Source: Halalkalicoccus sp. CGA53
GTDB lineage: Archaea > Halobacteriota > Halobacteria > Halobacteriales > Halalkalicoccaceae
DNA length: 64,000 nucleotides
Assembly (NCBI RefSeq): GCF_036429475.1
Contig: NZ_CP144125.1
Coordinates: 3,179,521-3,243,520, forward strand
Reading direction: 5' to 3'
Below, piece after piece: positions 26,663-33,509 of the stretch (the stretch's first letter is position 1; each line of letters begins with the position of its first letter). Both the position numbers and the translations under genes were made by a program. The notes under the pieces were generated by a model that saw only the letters and a program-made list of their open reading frames with translations, was not told the origin of the DNA and did not search any database.

Positions 26663-26975
26663 GAAAAGGGTCACCATCGAAAAAAGCTACGACTGGGACG
26701 CGCTTCACCAGGAACTCCGGGACGTTAGCATCCGACCCGTGATCGAACACCGTGAGTTCTATCGGCCGAATATAGCGCACGACGCCGGTCACGAGGACGA
26801 CGTCTATCACCGGCGGTCAGTCGTCGATGCGATCTTCTTCGCGTTGAAGCATCGGTTCGACGAGACGGTAGACACAGGAACCTGGTTTGGCCAGTTCAGA
26901 GAGTCGTCCAGAAGGCCGTCGGTAGAGATTAGAACAAGCCGTCAGCACCTCACACCGGTGATCTCACGCGTCTAA
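26661..26975 (+). pseudogene. Transposase C-terminal fragment (IS5-like, haloarchaeal)
   Basis: The frame reads KSYDWDALHQELRDVSIRPV, IEHREFYRPNIAHDAGHEDD and VYHRRSVVDAIFFALKHRFD, then TWFGQFRE, typical of the last third of haloarchaeal IS5-type DDE transposases (catalytic Glu region and the C-terminal arm). The first two thirds are missing and the very end (SSRRPSVEIRTS) has lost similarity. No intact IS end is seen, though the adjacent MITE may share its origin. The rest of the gap up to 27063 is empty. Confidence 0.7.
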
Positions 26976-27063
26976 ACGAGCCCCACAGCGCGGATTCGTA
27001 ACCAGCGTAACCCGGAGCGAGACGACTCGCGTCGGCCTCGCCACGGATCGCTCTCGGTTCAGT

Positions 27064-27477
27064 TCAATCGAGGGTGACGCCGAGACCGGTCTCGTTCTCG
27101 ACGTTATCGGTGACCGGACACCGCTCTTTCACGGACGTAAGCCAGGCGTCAAGGTCAGCGTCCCCCTCCGTCTCGATCGAAAGCGTCACCTCGAGTCCCT
27201 GGAGGCCTGCACGATCCTCGACCTCCTCACCTCGATAGGTCGCGTAATTCAGATCCCCCTCGACCGTTGCTTCTAATGACTCGATGTCGATGTCCATGTC
27301 GCGAGCGACCATCGTTCCGGTCGAGTTGAGACAGGCCAGGACAGATCCGAGGAAATACTCCACGGGATTTACGTCTTTTCCGACGACGAACTCCGCGTCA
27401 CCAGTGTCGACGCGAGTCCGTTTTGGACTGACACGCGATGCAGTGACTTCATAGTGGGTTCGTTCAGAATCGCCCAT
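27064..27477 (-). CDS. OsmC-family peroxide-related protein
   Basis: A 137-aa OsmC/YhfA-fold protein. Two redox Cys regions are present: YFLGSVLACLNSTG (first Cys) and VKERCPVTDNVEN (second Cys). Known family members reduce organic hydroperoxides; the YhfA branch has unknown substrates. It is soluble and cytoplasmic. A single gene without operon partners. Confidence 0.85.
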   Translation of the reverse strand: MGDSERTHYEVTASRVSPKRTRVDTGDAEFVVGKDVNPVEYFLGSVLACLNSTGTMVARDMDIDIESLEATVEGDLNYATYRGEEVEDRAGLQGLEVTLSIETEGDADLDAWLTSVKERCPVTDNVENETGLGVTLD

Positions 27478-27742
27478 AGACGGGTATTTCCACGTTCGGG
27501 AGAATAGATTTCGGTTTGGTTTTCTCTACGAGCACCCCGACCGGACTGCACACCTGCTACAAGAACAGTGTGGATTTGACGGCCTCCTCGCACGTGTCCG
27601 GCCGACTGACTGACGAACTCATCCTCCGGATCTCGCACGTCGTTTTTGACACGTTGTGAGTACGTCGAGTGAGCCGTACAAGAGACGTCCACGCACCGAG
27701 CCGATGACGGGCCGTCGGGAGTACTCACGGCGAGGGTCGCGG

Positions 27743-28606
27743 TCACTCCGGCAGTACCACGGGTTCGAACGGGCGCAGCCCGAAGTACGTCACGACGACC
27801 GCACCGAGGCCCGTCAGGAGCAGCACACCGGTGATCAGTTCGCCGACGAACGGGATCAGGCCGAGGAGCTGCGTGAGAGCCACGACCGCGACGACTCCGA
27901 GACCGGTCGCTACCCCGACGCGAGGCGTATTCAGACGCTCCCCGACGAGGTACCCCCACGCGAGGACCCCGTAGGCGGTCGTCAGCATGCCGATCAGGAG
28001 CCCGAGGATGCTCACCGGGATGAGAACCAGCGTGAACGCCATGAAGACGAACACCGACAGAAACGTCACGAAGAGAAGCCCTCCGACGGTGAGACTGACG
28101 AGCGTGTGGTCACGCGCTGCCCTCCCGACGTTCTCCAGGAGCGATCGACGTTTCTCTGCGAGCCACCCGCCCACGAGCGACAGTACCAGCGTCGTCAGGA
28201 CGAGGGGCGTGTACGCGGCGAGGGGGCTGGGTTCGGCGGGCGTGAGATCGGCGGTCGTCCGCACTGCGATCGTCGCCTCCTCGGCCAGTGTCTCCGTCCC
28301 GGAGATGTGCAACAGCTCTCCCCCGATCGCTGCGCCCTCTTCGGCGACGAGCGAGCCCGACAGCTGCGTGACGTCGCCAGCCACGGTCCCCTGGATGCGC
28401 ACATCGCCACCGATGACGTATATCGGGCCGGAGACCTCGGCGTCGGCCGGGACGGTGACGGTCGCGTCCCCGACGATCAACGCACCACGATGCTCCGTGA
28501 CCTCGTGGTCTCCCTCCATCACGAGTTCGGCCGTCTCGACGTCGGCCCCGCCCGCCGAGATCAGCAACAGCGCGAGAATCAACAGTGGGATGAGTTCGAC
28601 GTTCAT
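27743..28606 (-). CDS. Bactofilin-like polymer domain fused to membrane helices
   Basis: A 287-aa protein. An N-terminal helix (signal or anchor, residues 5-20) is followed by a beta-helix-like repeat region with stacked Val/Ile/Gly turns (HRGALIVGDATVTVPADAEVSGPIY, then VIGGDVRIQGTVAGDVTQLSGSL), like bactofilins or the polymer-forming domain. Four to five membrane helices fill the C-terminal half. It may build an extracytoplasmic scaffold at the membrane. Its ATG overlaps the stop of the upstream transporter gene by 4 bp (ATGA), so the pair is co-translated and probably functionally linked. Confidence 0.7.
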   Translation of the reverse strand: MNVELIPLLILALLLISAGGADVETAELVMEGDHEVTEHRGALIVGDATVTVPADAEVSGPIYVIGGDVRIQGTVAGDVTQLSGSLVAEEGAAIGGELLHISGTETLAEEATIAVRTTADLTPAEPSPLAAYTPLVLTTLVLSLVGGWLAEKRRSLLENVGRAARDHTLVSLTVGGLLFVTFLSVFVFMAFTLVLIPVSILGLLIGMLTTAYGVLAWGYLVGERLNTPRVGVATGLGVVAVVALTQLLGLIPFVGELITGVLLLTGLGAVVVTYFGLRPFEPVVLPE

Positions 28607-29874
28607 GAGATCGGCTCCCCTCGGACGATCTCGGTCATACGGTGGACGTACAGCAGTACCGGCAGTGAGACGGCGAACAGGAGTGCGAGGGCGTTCACGT
28701 ACGTCAGGTGGTCCAGGAGCGATAGCTCGATCCCTTCCGAGTACAACGCCAGTGCGGTGCTGGCGAACGTCGCCAGCCAGCCAGCGACTCCGACGCCGAG
28801 TGCCGTGTGTGTCCCGATCGTCTCGGGCGTCGAGAGGTCCGGCCAGAGGGCGAAGTTGAGCGTCGTGTAGAAGCTGACGGCGAGCACGTAGAACATCGGC
28901 AGTGTCAGCGGCGGCGTTCCACCGGCTCCGAAGCGGAGGTGAAAGACGTACTGGAGGTGGGTAAACGCGAAGAGGCCGAACACCCAGAGGAACAGCCACT
29001 TGCGGTCGAAGTTCGTGTACAGGACGCCCGCGGCCAGCGCTCCGACGACGTGCGTGACGGCGATGAACAGTCGGGTACTCGGGTCGGGTGATTGCCACGA
29101 CGTGTAGATGTAGATCGGCGTCTCGATGATCCTGAGGAAGCCGAGGCTATCGATGAAGAAGACGCCGAACATCAATACGATCAGTCCCCAGAGCGTGAAG
29201 CTCGTCGTTCGCACGGGTGTCGGCCGGCAGAAGCGGCCAGTGCCGAACCGTTCGTGCTGGCGGGCGAGCGTGTCGACGAACGCGAACCGCTTTACGGAGA
29301 GGACGGCGAGGACGACGACGGCCGGCACCATCGCGACGCTCATCACGGTGCTGAACTCCTCGATTCGCCACTCGACCGGGTAGAGCGCCGCGACGAAAAA
29401 CGACAGCCCCGCCACGACCGCCGCGACGTAGCCCCGATCCCGGATCGGGATGAAGTCGATCATGAAGCTGAACGTCACCGGGATACCGAGCCCGAGGGCC
29501 AGCGAACAGACCACGACCCAGAGGACGAACTGTTCGGGCGTGGCGACGTGCGGTGCGGCGACGGTCAGGGCCAGCTGGACGGCGATCACGAGGAGGAGCA
29601 GTCGGAACTTGACGGTGAGCTCCGTGCTCCACCCGCGTCGATCCATCAGCACGCCGCTCGCGACGGCGGCGACGAGCGTGAGGAGCGCGAGCCCACCCAT
29701 CACGATCGATACCTCTTCGGGACCCATCCCGATCCGTCGCGTCCCGAGGTCGATCAAGCCCAACTGAACGAAGGTGAGGTTGTAGTAGTATCCGGCCGTG
29801 AGCGCCGACACGTAGATCAGATACCCAGTGATCGGAACCCACTGGCGGGTACGAACGAAATCGAAGAGTTTCAT
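28603..29874 (-). CDS. MFS-like transporter, 12 helices
   Basis: A 423-aa membrane protein of MFS shape: helix pairs, an ASGVLMDRRGW loop 2-3 signature, a central cytoplasmic linker (KRFAFVDTLARQHERFGTG) and a second half with a degenerate motif (LYTNFDRKWLFLW). ATG 29874 follows a run of non-hydrophobic sequence and is the natural start. The substrate is unknown. It overlaps the bactofilin-like gene by 4 bp as the first gene of a two-gene operon. Confidence 0.7.
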   Translation of the reverse strand: MKLFDFVRTRQWVPITGYLIYVSALTAGYYYNLTFVQLGLIDLGTRRIGMGPEEVSIVMGGLALLTLVAAVASGVLMDRRGWSTELTVKFRLLLLVIAVQLALTVAAPHVATPEQFVLWVVVCSLALGLGIPVTFSFMIDFIPIRDRGYVAAVVAGLSFFVAALYPVEWRIEEFSTVMSVAMVPAVVVLAVLSVKRFAFVDTLARQHERFGTGRFCRPTPVRTTSFTLWGLIVLMFGVFFIDSLGFLRIIETPIYIYTSWQSPDPSTRLFIAVTHVVGALAAGVLYTNFDRKWLFLWVFGLFAFTHLQYVFHLRFGAGGTPPLTLPMFYVLAVSFYTTLNFALWPDLSTPETIGTHTALGVGVAGWLATFASTALALYSEGIELSLLDHLTYVNALALLFAVSLPVLLYVHRMTEIVRGEPIS

Positions 29875-30300
29875 TGACTGCCGGTCTCCGAGTTGGATTC
29901 GCAGTAGCCTTACCTTTCGGGAGGGTGGAGGTAACACCGAGCCGGTGGCCGTAGACGGCTGTTCCGCGGCTCACTCTGTTCGCTCTTTCGATTCACTGTG
30001 GCCTTCTTCCGTCGGGCTCTCCCTCCATCGGAGAGTGCTCTCCTACGAGATCTCATCTCGGACGAGATCGCTCCGAGCGAGTCTAACCCGTATTAGAGGA
30101 GTTCACAGTCGATATCGACCGACGGGGATTCCGAGGCGCGGGTTCGGTGGGATCGAACTCCCCGGTCCGGGGAGACACCGCGCTCGGCACTGTGACTCGA
30201 AGAACGAACCGAATACGGAGGCGCTCTGAAGCGGGCGTCTTCGATGATATCACCAACAATCGGAGGAACGAGTCGCTCGACAGAGACGAGTATGTACTAC
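29875..30300. other. 426-bp gap, no gene recognised
   Basis: Lies between the MFS-like start and the HalOD1 stop. Apart from the transporter promoter nothing clear was seen; small frames on both strands lack any family feature. Confidence 0.3.
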
Positions 30301-30702
30301 CTATTCGGCGCACTCGTCGGCTGCAAGCACGACGGGAGATGGGGAGTTCGTAGAGTTGTAGAGGTAGCCACGACCGTTTGCGTTAATCACGACCCGGTAG
30401 TCGTAATACAGAAATTCGACATGCCCGTTCAGTTTCTCGTGAGAGTAGCTCGGTCGAGAGAAGAGATCGTCCAGTGATTCGGGGGCTATCACCTCGTGCA
30501 GTGGCGTGAGATCTAGTGGATCCTCACCGGATCTCTCGGCAACGGCGATAGCTACTGCAACACTCGGTGAATCGAAACTCCTCCAATCGAACGTTACTAC
30601 CGCGTCAGTGTCCCGTCCTTCCTTCATTAGCGTACACCGGTAGAACCCCGTACCGCCTAACGGTGAGGGTTCTCTGTGGAGGGAGTTTATAAGAGGACTC
30701 AT
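30301..30702 (-). CDS. HalOD1 (halobacterial output domain) protein
   Basis: A stand-alone HalOD1 domain of up to 133 residues: SVAVAIAVAERSGEDPLDLT, then PLHEVIAPESLDDLF and GHVEFLYYDYRVVINANGRGYLY. HalOD1 is an output module unique to Halobacteria, often behind response-regulator or sensor domains; small single-domain copies have unknown targets. The start may be ATG 30702 or 30627 (MKEGRDTDAVVTF), since an A/T-rich TATA-like stretch lies within about 20 nt of the first. It follows the HTH-10 regulator by 26 bp on the same strand, so the pair may act together. Confidence 0.75.
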   Translation of the reverse strand: MSPLINSLHREPSPLGGTGFYRCTLMKEGRDTDAVVTFDWRSFDSPSVAVAIAVAERSGEDPLDLTPLHEVIAPESLDDLFSRPSYSHEKLNGHVEFLYYDYRVVINANGRGYLYNSTNSPSPVVLAADECAE

Positions 30703-30728
30703 GCCGAAATATTAATTACATTATTTCC

Positions 30729-31379
30729 CTATATATCGCTGGACTCGAACAGACGCATGGCGATGAGGTTCCGCGTCCCCCGCCGAAGCCGGTCCGAAAC
30801 GGCACGGTTGGAGATCCCGAAGTGTGCGCCCAACTCCGCTTGGGATATCTCCCGTGGGTTGTCGTAGTAGCCTTCTCGATAGGCTGTGAGCAACGTTTCG
30901 CGCTGTTTCGGTGTTACCGGTTGGGTGTCCCCTTCGACCAACTCGGCAAGGTCGTAGAGACGCTGCAGGTGAACGGAGATCCCCTGCTGCTCGAACACCT
31001 CCTGGAACGACGTGAACGCCTCGGGGTCTTGTGTCCGAACCTCGAAGCGCCAGTGGTCGGACGTACCGGTTGCCTCGATGATGGTCGCATTCAGGCGTTT
31101 GATACCCTCGATGAGCTCCGCTTCCGGTGACCACTCTGCACGAAACAACGCACCTCCGTCAAAACGTTCGAGTAGGTCGACGTCTGCTACGTTCGGCTCC
31201 ATTCCGGCACGCTCCATGAACCGTTCCGGTTGCTCCCCCCACACCCAGAAGAACGGCAACGCTGCTTCCTGTGTGGGGACGATCCGTTCGATCTCGATGC
31301 GAACGTCTGGCATCTCGACGAGAGCGTCTCCGCCAGGTAGCGCCTCTGCCGGAACCGTGAACTCAGCGACAACGCTCAT
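30729..31379 (-). CDS. HTH-10 (Bat-type) regulator
   Basis: A 216-aa protein with a ~150-residue N-terminal sensor of the haloarchaeal Bat-like kind (EIERIVPTQEAALPFFWVWG...) and a C-terminal HTH-10 domain (VTPKQRETLLTAYREGYYDN, then SQAELGAHFGISNRAVSDRLR). There are no Cys clusters, unlike the regulator at 15829. Its targets are unknown; a nearby HalOD1 gene suggests a small signalling unit. Confidence 0.85.
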   Translation of the reverse strand: MSVVAEFTVPAEALPGGDALVEMPDVRIEIERIVPTQEAALPFFWVWGEQPERFMERAGMEPNVADVDLLERFDGGALFRAEWSPEAELIEGIKRLNATIIEATGTSDHWRFEVRTQDPEAFTSFQEVFEQQGISVHLQRLYDLAELVEGDTQPVTPKQRETLLTAYREGYYDNPREISQAELGAHFGISNRAVSDRLRRGTRNLIAMRLFESSDI

Positions 31380-31710
31380 GGGGTGGCTTTCAATATCTAT
31401 CTATGTAGAATTATTGGTACAGGGTATCGAACCGCATGGAGTCTCTCTACATCGCTCACTTTTCATTCCATTGACCGAGTGTCGGGGCTGCGGACTACGT
31501 ACTTTCTATTCGTCGACCAATTCCGAGGCACGCTGGAGTATCCTGTGAAGGCTATGCTAGCTAGAGAAGCCTGTCCATTACTGAGGACGACCGGATGGCC
31601 TCCACCTCGCTCGCCGAACACTCTACTATCCTATACAGAGAGGACCGCCGCTACACAGAACCGGTGATAGCCTGCGAAGGCACGCATGAGCTCATATTTC
31701 CTCGGGTGTG

Positions 31711-31880
31711 TTTAGGCTTCATACCATCTAGGCGAACGTTCGTTAAAGCTGTCGGCGGGCACGGGAGTACTAGCGACGACCGCCACTGGCGGACTCGGGT
31801 ACTTCCTCGCGAGAATCTTTTCGACGTCTTCGATCTCCAGTGCCCAAATCGAGAACGGGACGCCCCACCCTACTGAGTAA
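31711..31880 (+). pseudogene. Relic of a Tat-exported protein
   Basis: With one G removed from the run 31757-31759 the frame reads FIPSRRTFVKAVGGTGVLAT, then TATGGLGYFLARIF and the end NGTPHPTE with stop at 31878-31880. The twin-Arg (31730-31735) and following hydrophobic stretch form a Tat signal. The remaining ~25 residues are too few for a mature protein, so the gene was truncated as well. No ATG in frame was identified. The rest of 31380-31916 is empty. Confidence 0.4.
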
Positions 31881-31916
31881 GCGTTCTGAATCCCGTCCTG
31901 GGTAACGATAGGTATC

Positions 31917-32945
31917 TCAAACGAATCTGCGACTCGTATACCTATAGCCCAAAGAACGATGATCGAGGACGTTGGACGGCGTGACTGTATCGGCGGGGGT
32001 ATTCCACGGTCGCATTGGATCGTTCAATCCGTGACCCGGCGGGACATCATCACCGCTGGCGGGTACGTACCCTTTCCTCGGGTGCTTTCGTTGCCACTGC
32101 GCCCAGAGTTTGTCCACGAAACAGTGGTGGAGGAAGAAGACTGGGTCGTTCGGTGAGGTATGGTCCGACATGGAGCCACCGACCCAGATGTGTACTAGGT
32201 TGTGGAACGCGGGTGTGGGATCGCCGTATTCATCCCGGAATCCTTCCAGCACATTCCGGAAGCTAGGATACGACGACGCGTTCCACTGAAACGGATCGGG
32301 CTCGCGCCGTTTCGATCGGTCGTATGGAACGATCTCGAGCAGGCCCGGGTTCGAGGAATCACCGCGGACTGATCCCGGGGAGGGCAAGAGCGGATCGACG
32401 TCGGTCCGCTCGAAGAATCGATCCCGGCCGAGCGTGCGTCGCAGACCCTCGTCGATCTCGTTGATGTCGTGGTCGATTATCGTCCAGCTCCGTTCGTCCG
32501 ACTCGGACGGACGATACGCGAACGGTCCCGTGTTCACGTAATCGTTGTCCTCCGGGTCGCCGTCTCCTCCGATAAGCTCTTCGAGATCCTGCGACCAGCC
32601 GAACGTGTTACTAGCCGGATCACTCAACTCAACGTCTTCCGTCCAGTCCCAGTACGGCAGCATCACCCCCGGGACCTCGGATTGGAGGTCCTGTTCGAAT
32701 CGTCGAAGAAACTCCCGATGCCAGGGTAAAAACGCGGGCCCCCTGTGAGCACTGTTTCGGAAGTTTGCTCCGGAGGTGCCAGGAGGAACCGTTTCGCCTG
32801 GTGCCAGGGTTGGATTCATCACCCCTTCTACGTGCCATCGGACGTACTTGGCGTATTCACCGCTCTCCTTCAACGCCCACACTGCACGGATGAAGTCCTC
32901 CTTCTCAACTCTCGTGAGTTCTCGAACGTTCTTCCTGTTGGTCAC
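31917..32945 (-). CDS. melC2: Tyrosinase (type 3 copper polyphenol oxidase)
   Basis: A 342-aa type 3 copper protein. CuA ligands are H38 (YVRWHVEG), H67 (AHRGPAFLPW) and H76 (WHREFL). CuB ligands are H248 and H252 (HNLVHIWVGG) and H274 (FLHHCFVDKLW). The blocks RGPAFLPWHREFLRRFE and LPYWDW are close to Streptomyces MelC2. It would hydroxylate phenols and oxidise catechols to quinones. No signal peptide is present. GTG 32945 overlaps the stop of the MelC1-like gene (GTGA), so both are co-translated. Tyrosinases are rare in Archaea; transfer from an actinobacterium-like donor is possible. Confidence 0.9.
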   Translation of the reverse strand: MTNRKNVRELTRVEKEDFIRAVWALKESGEYAKYVRWHVEGVMNPTLAPGETVPPGTSGANFRNSAHRGPAFLPWHREFLRRFEQDLQSEVPGVMLPYWDWTEDVELSDPASNTFGWSQDLEELIGGDGDPEDNDYVNTGPFAYRPSESDERSWTIIDHDINEIDEGLRRTLGRDRFFERTDVDPLLPSPGSVRGDSSNPGLLEIVPYDRSKRREPDPFQWNASSYPSFRNVLEGFRDEYGDPTPAFHNLVHIWVGGSMSDHTSPNDPVFFLHHCFVDKLWAQWQRKHPRKGYVPASGDDVPPGHGLNDPMRPWNTPADTVTPSNVLDHRSLGYRYTSRRFV

Positions 32946-33184
32946 GCGTCCTCCACCTCTTCTAGTGCACCTTCGATAGTAGCCCAGTGATCCACAAGAT
33001 CCCTCGATAAGTTCTCCAGCGAGGCGTACCGCCTGTACGGGAGGAACCTCGTGTAGTACCCGCTTTCCTCGGCGAGCACGTTCAGCCGCTTTCCGTCGAT
33101 GATTATCTCCGGAGGACCGTCCGCTCCTTCGTCGTCCACGATAGTAATTTCCTTTCCGCCGTATTCATCGTAATTTCTTGTCAT
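32942..33184 (-). CDS. melC1: MelC1-like tyrosinase copper chaperone (caddie protein)
   Basis: An 80-aa protein placed directly before tyrosinase with a 4-bp overlap. YDEYGGKEITI (5-15) matches the DExYxGRxI stretch of MelC1. EIIIDGKRLNVLAEESGYYT, then RFLPYRRYASLENLSRDLVDHW, matches the VFVDGxxLHVMxxxDGSwxSxxxHYxxxxTPxxAaRAAVdeL core. In Streptomyces, MelC1 delivers copper and carries a Tat signal for both partners. Here the signal and the His-rich segment are lacking, so the complex should remain in the cytosol or leave by another route. The match is by eye but position and order agree. Confidence 0.7.
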   Translation of the reverse strand: MTRNYDEYGGKEITIVDDEGADGPPEIIIDGKRLNVLAEESGYYTRFLPYRRYASLENLSRDLVDHWATIEGALEEVEDA

Positions 33185-33509
33185 GGTTCTACTCTACACA
33201 GTGAGCCGTCGTATCCCGATATACGTTCGCTCACTCGTCCGTATGGACCGTCAGACGATATATTCAAATAGATGTCATGGTATTGAGATGTTATCTTCGG
33301 GTGCTGTCTATCGAACCCCTCGCCAAGGGTGCAGTCCTCGAGTGGCTGATTCGGTTGTGTCGGATCGGAGGGACGGACGGACCACTTCGGCGTAGTAGTC
33401 ACGACGGGTGGCGACGCTCTGCGAGTCGCCAGCATCCCATTTCGTGTACGTGACGTCGTTGATTCGGTGACAGCCTGCTTTAGCGACCGATGCGAACGTT
33501 GGCGGATGG
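33185..33509 (-). promoter_or_regulatory. 325-bp gap with likely promoter of the tyrosinase pair
   Basis: No gene is visible. On the minus strand A/T-rich TATA-like stretches (GAATATATCG near 33271-33262 and CGTATATCGG near 33226-33217) lie 30-85 nt upstream of ATG 33184. The tyrosinase pair may therefore be expressed separately from the large genes upstream. Confidence 0.4.
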
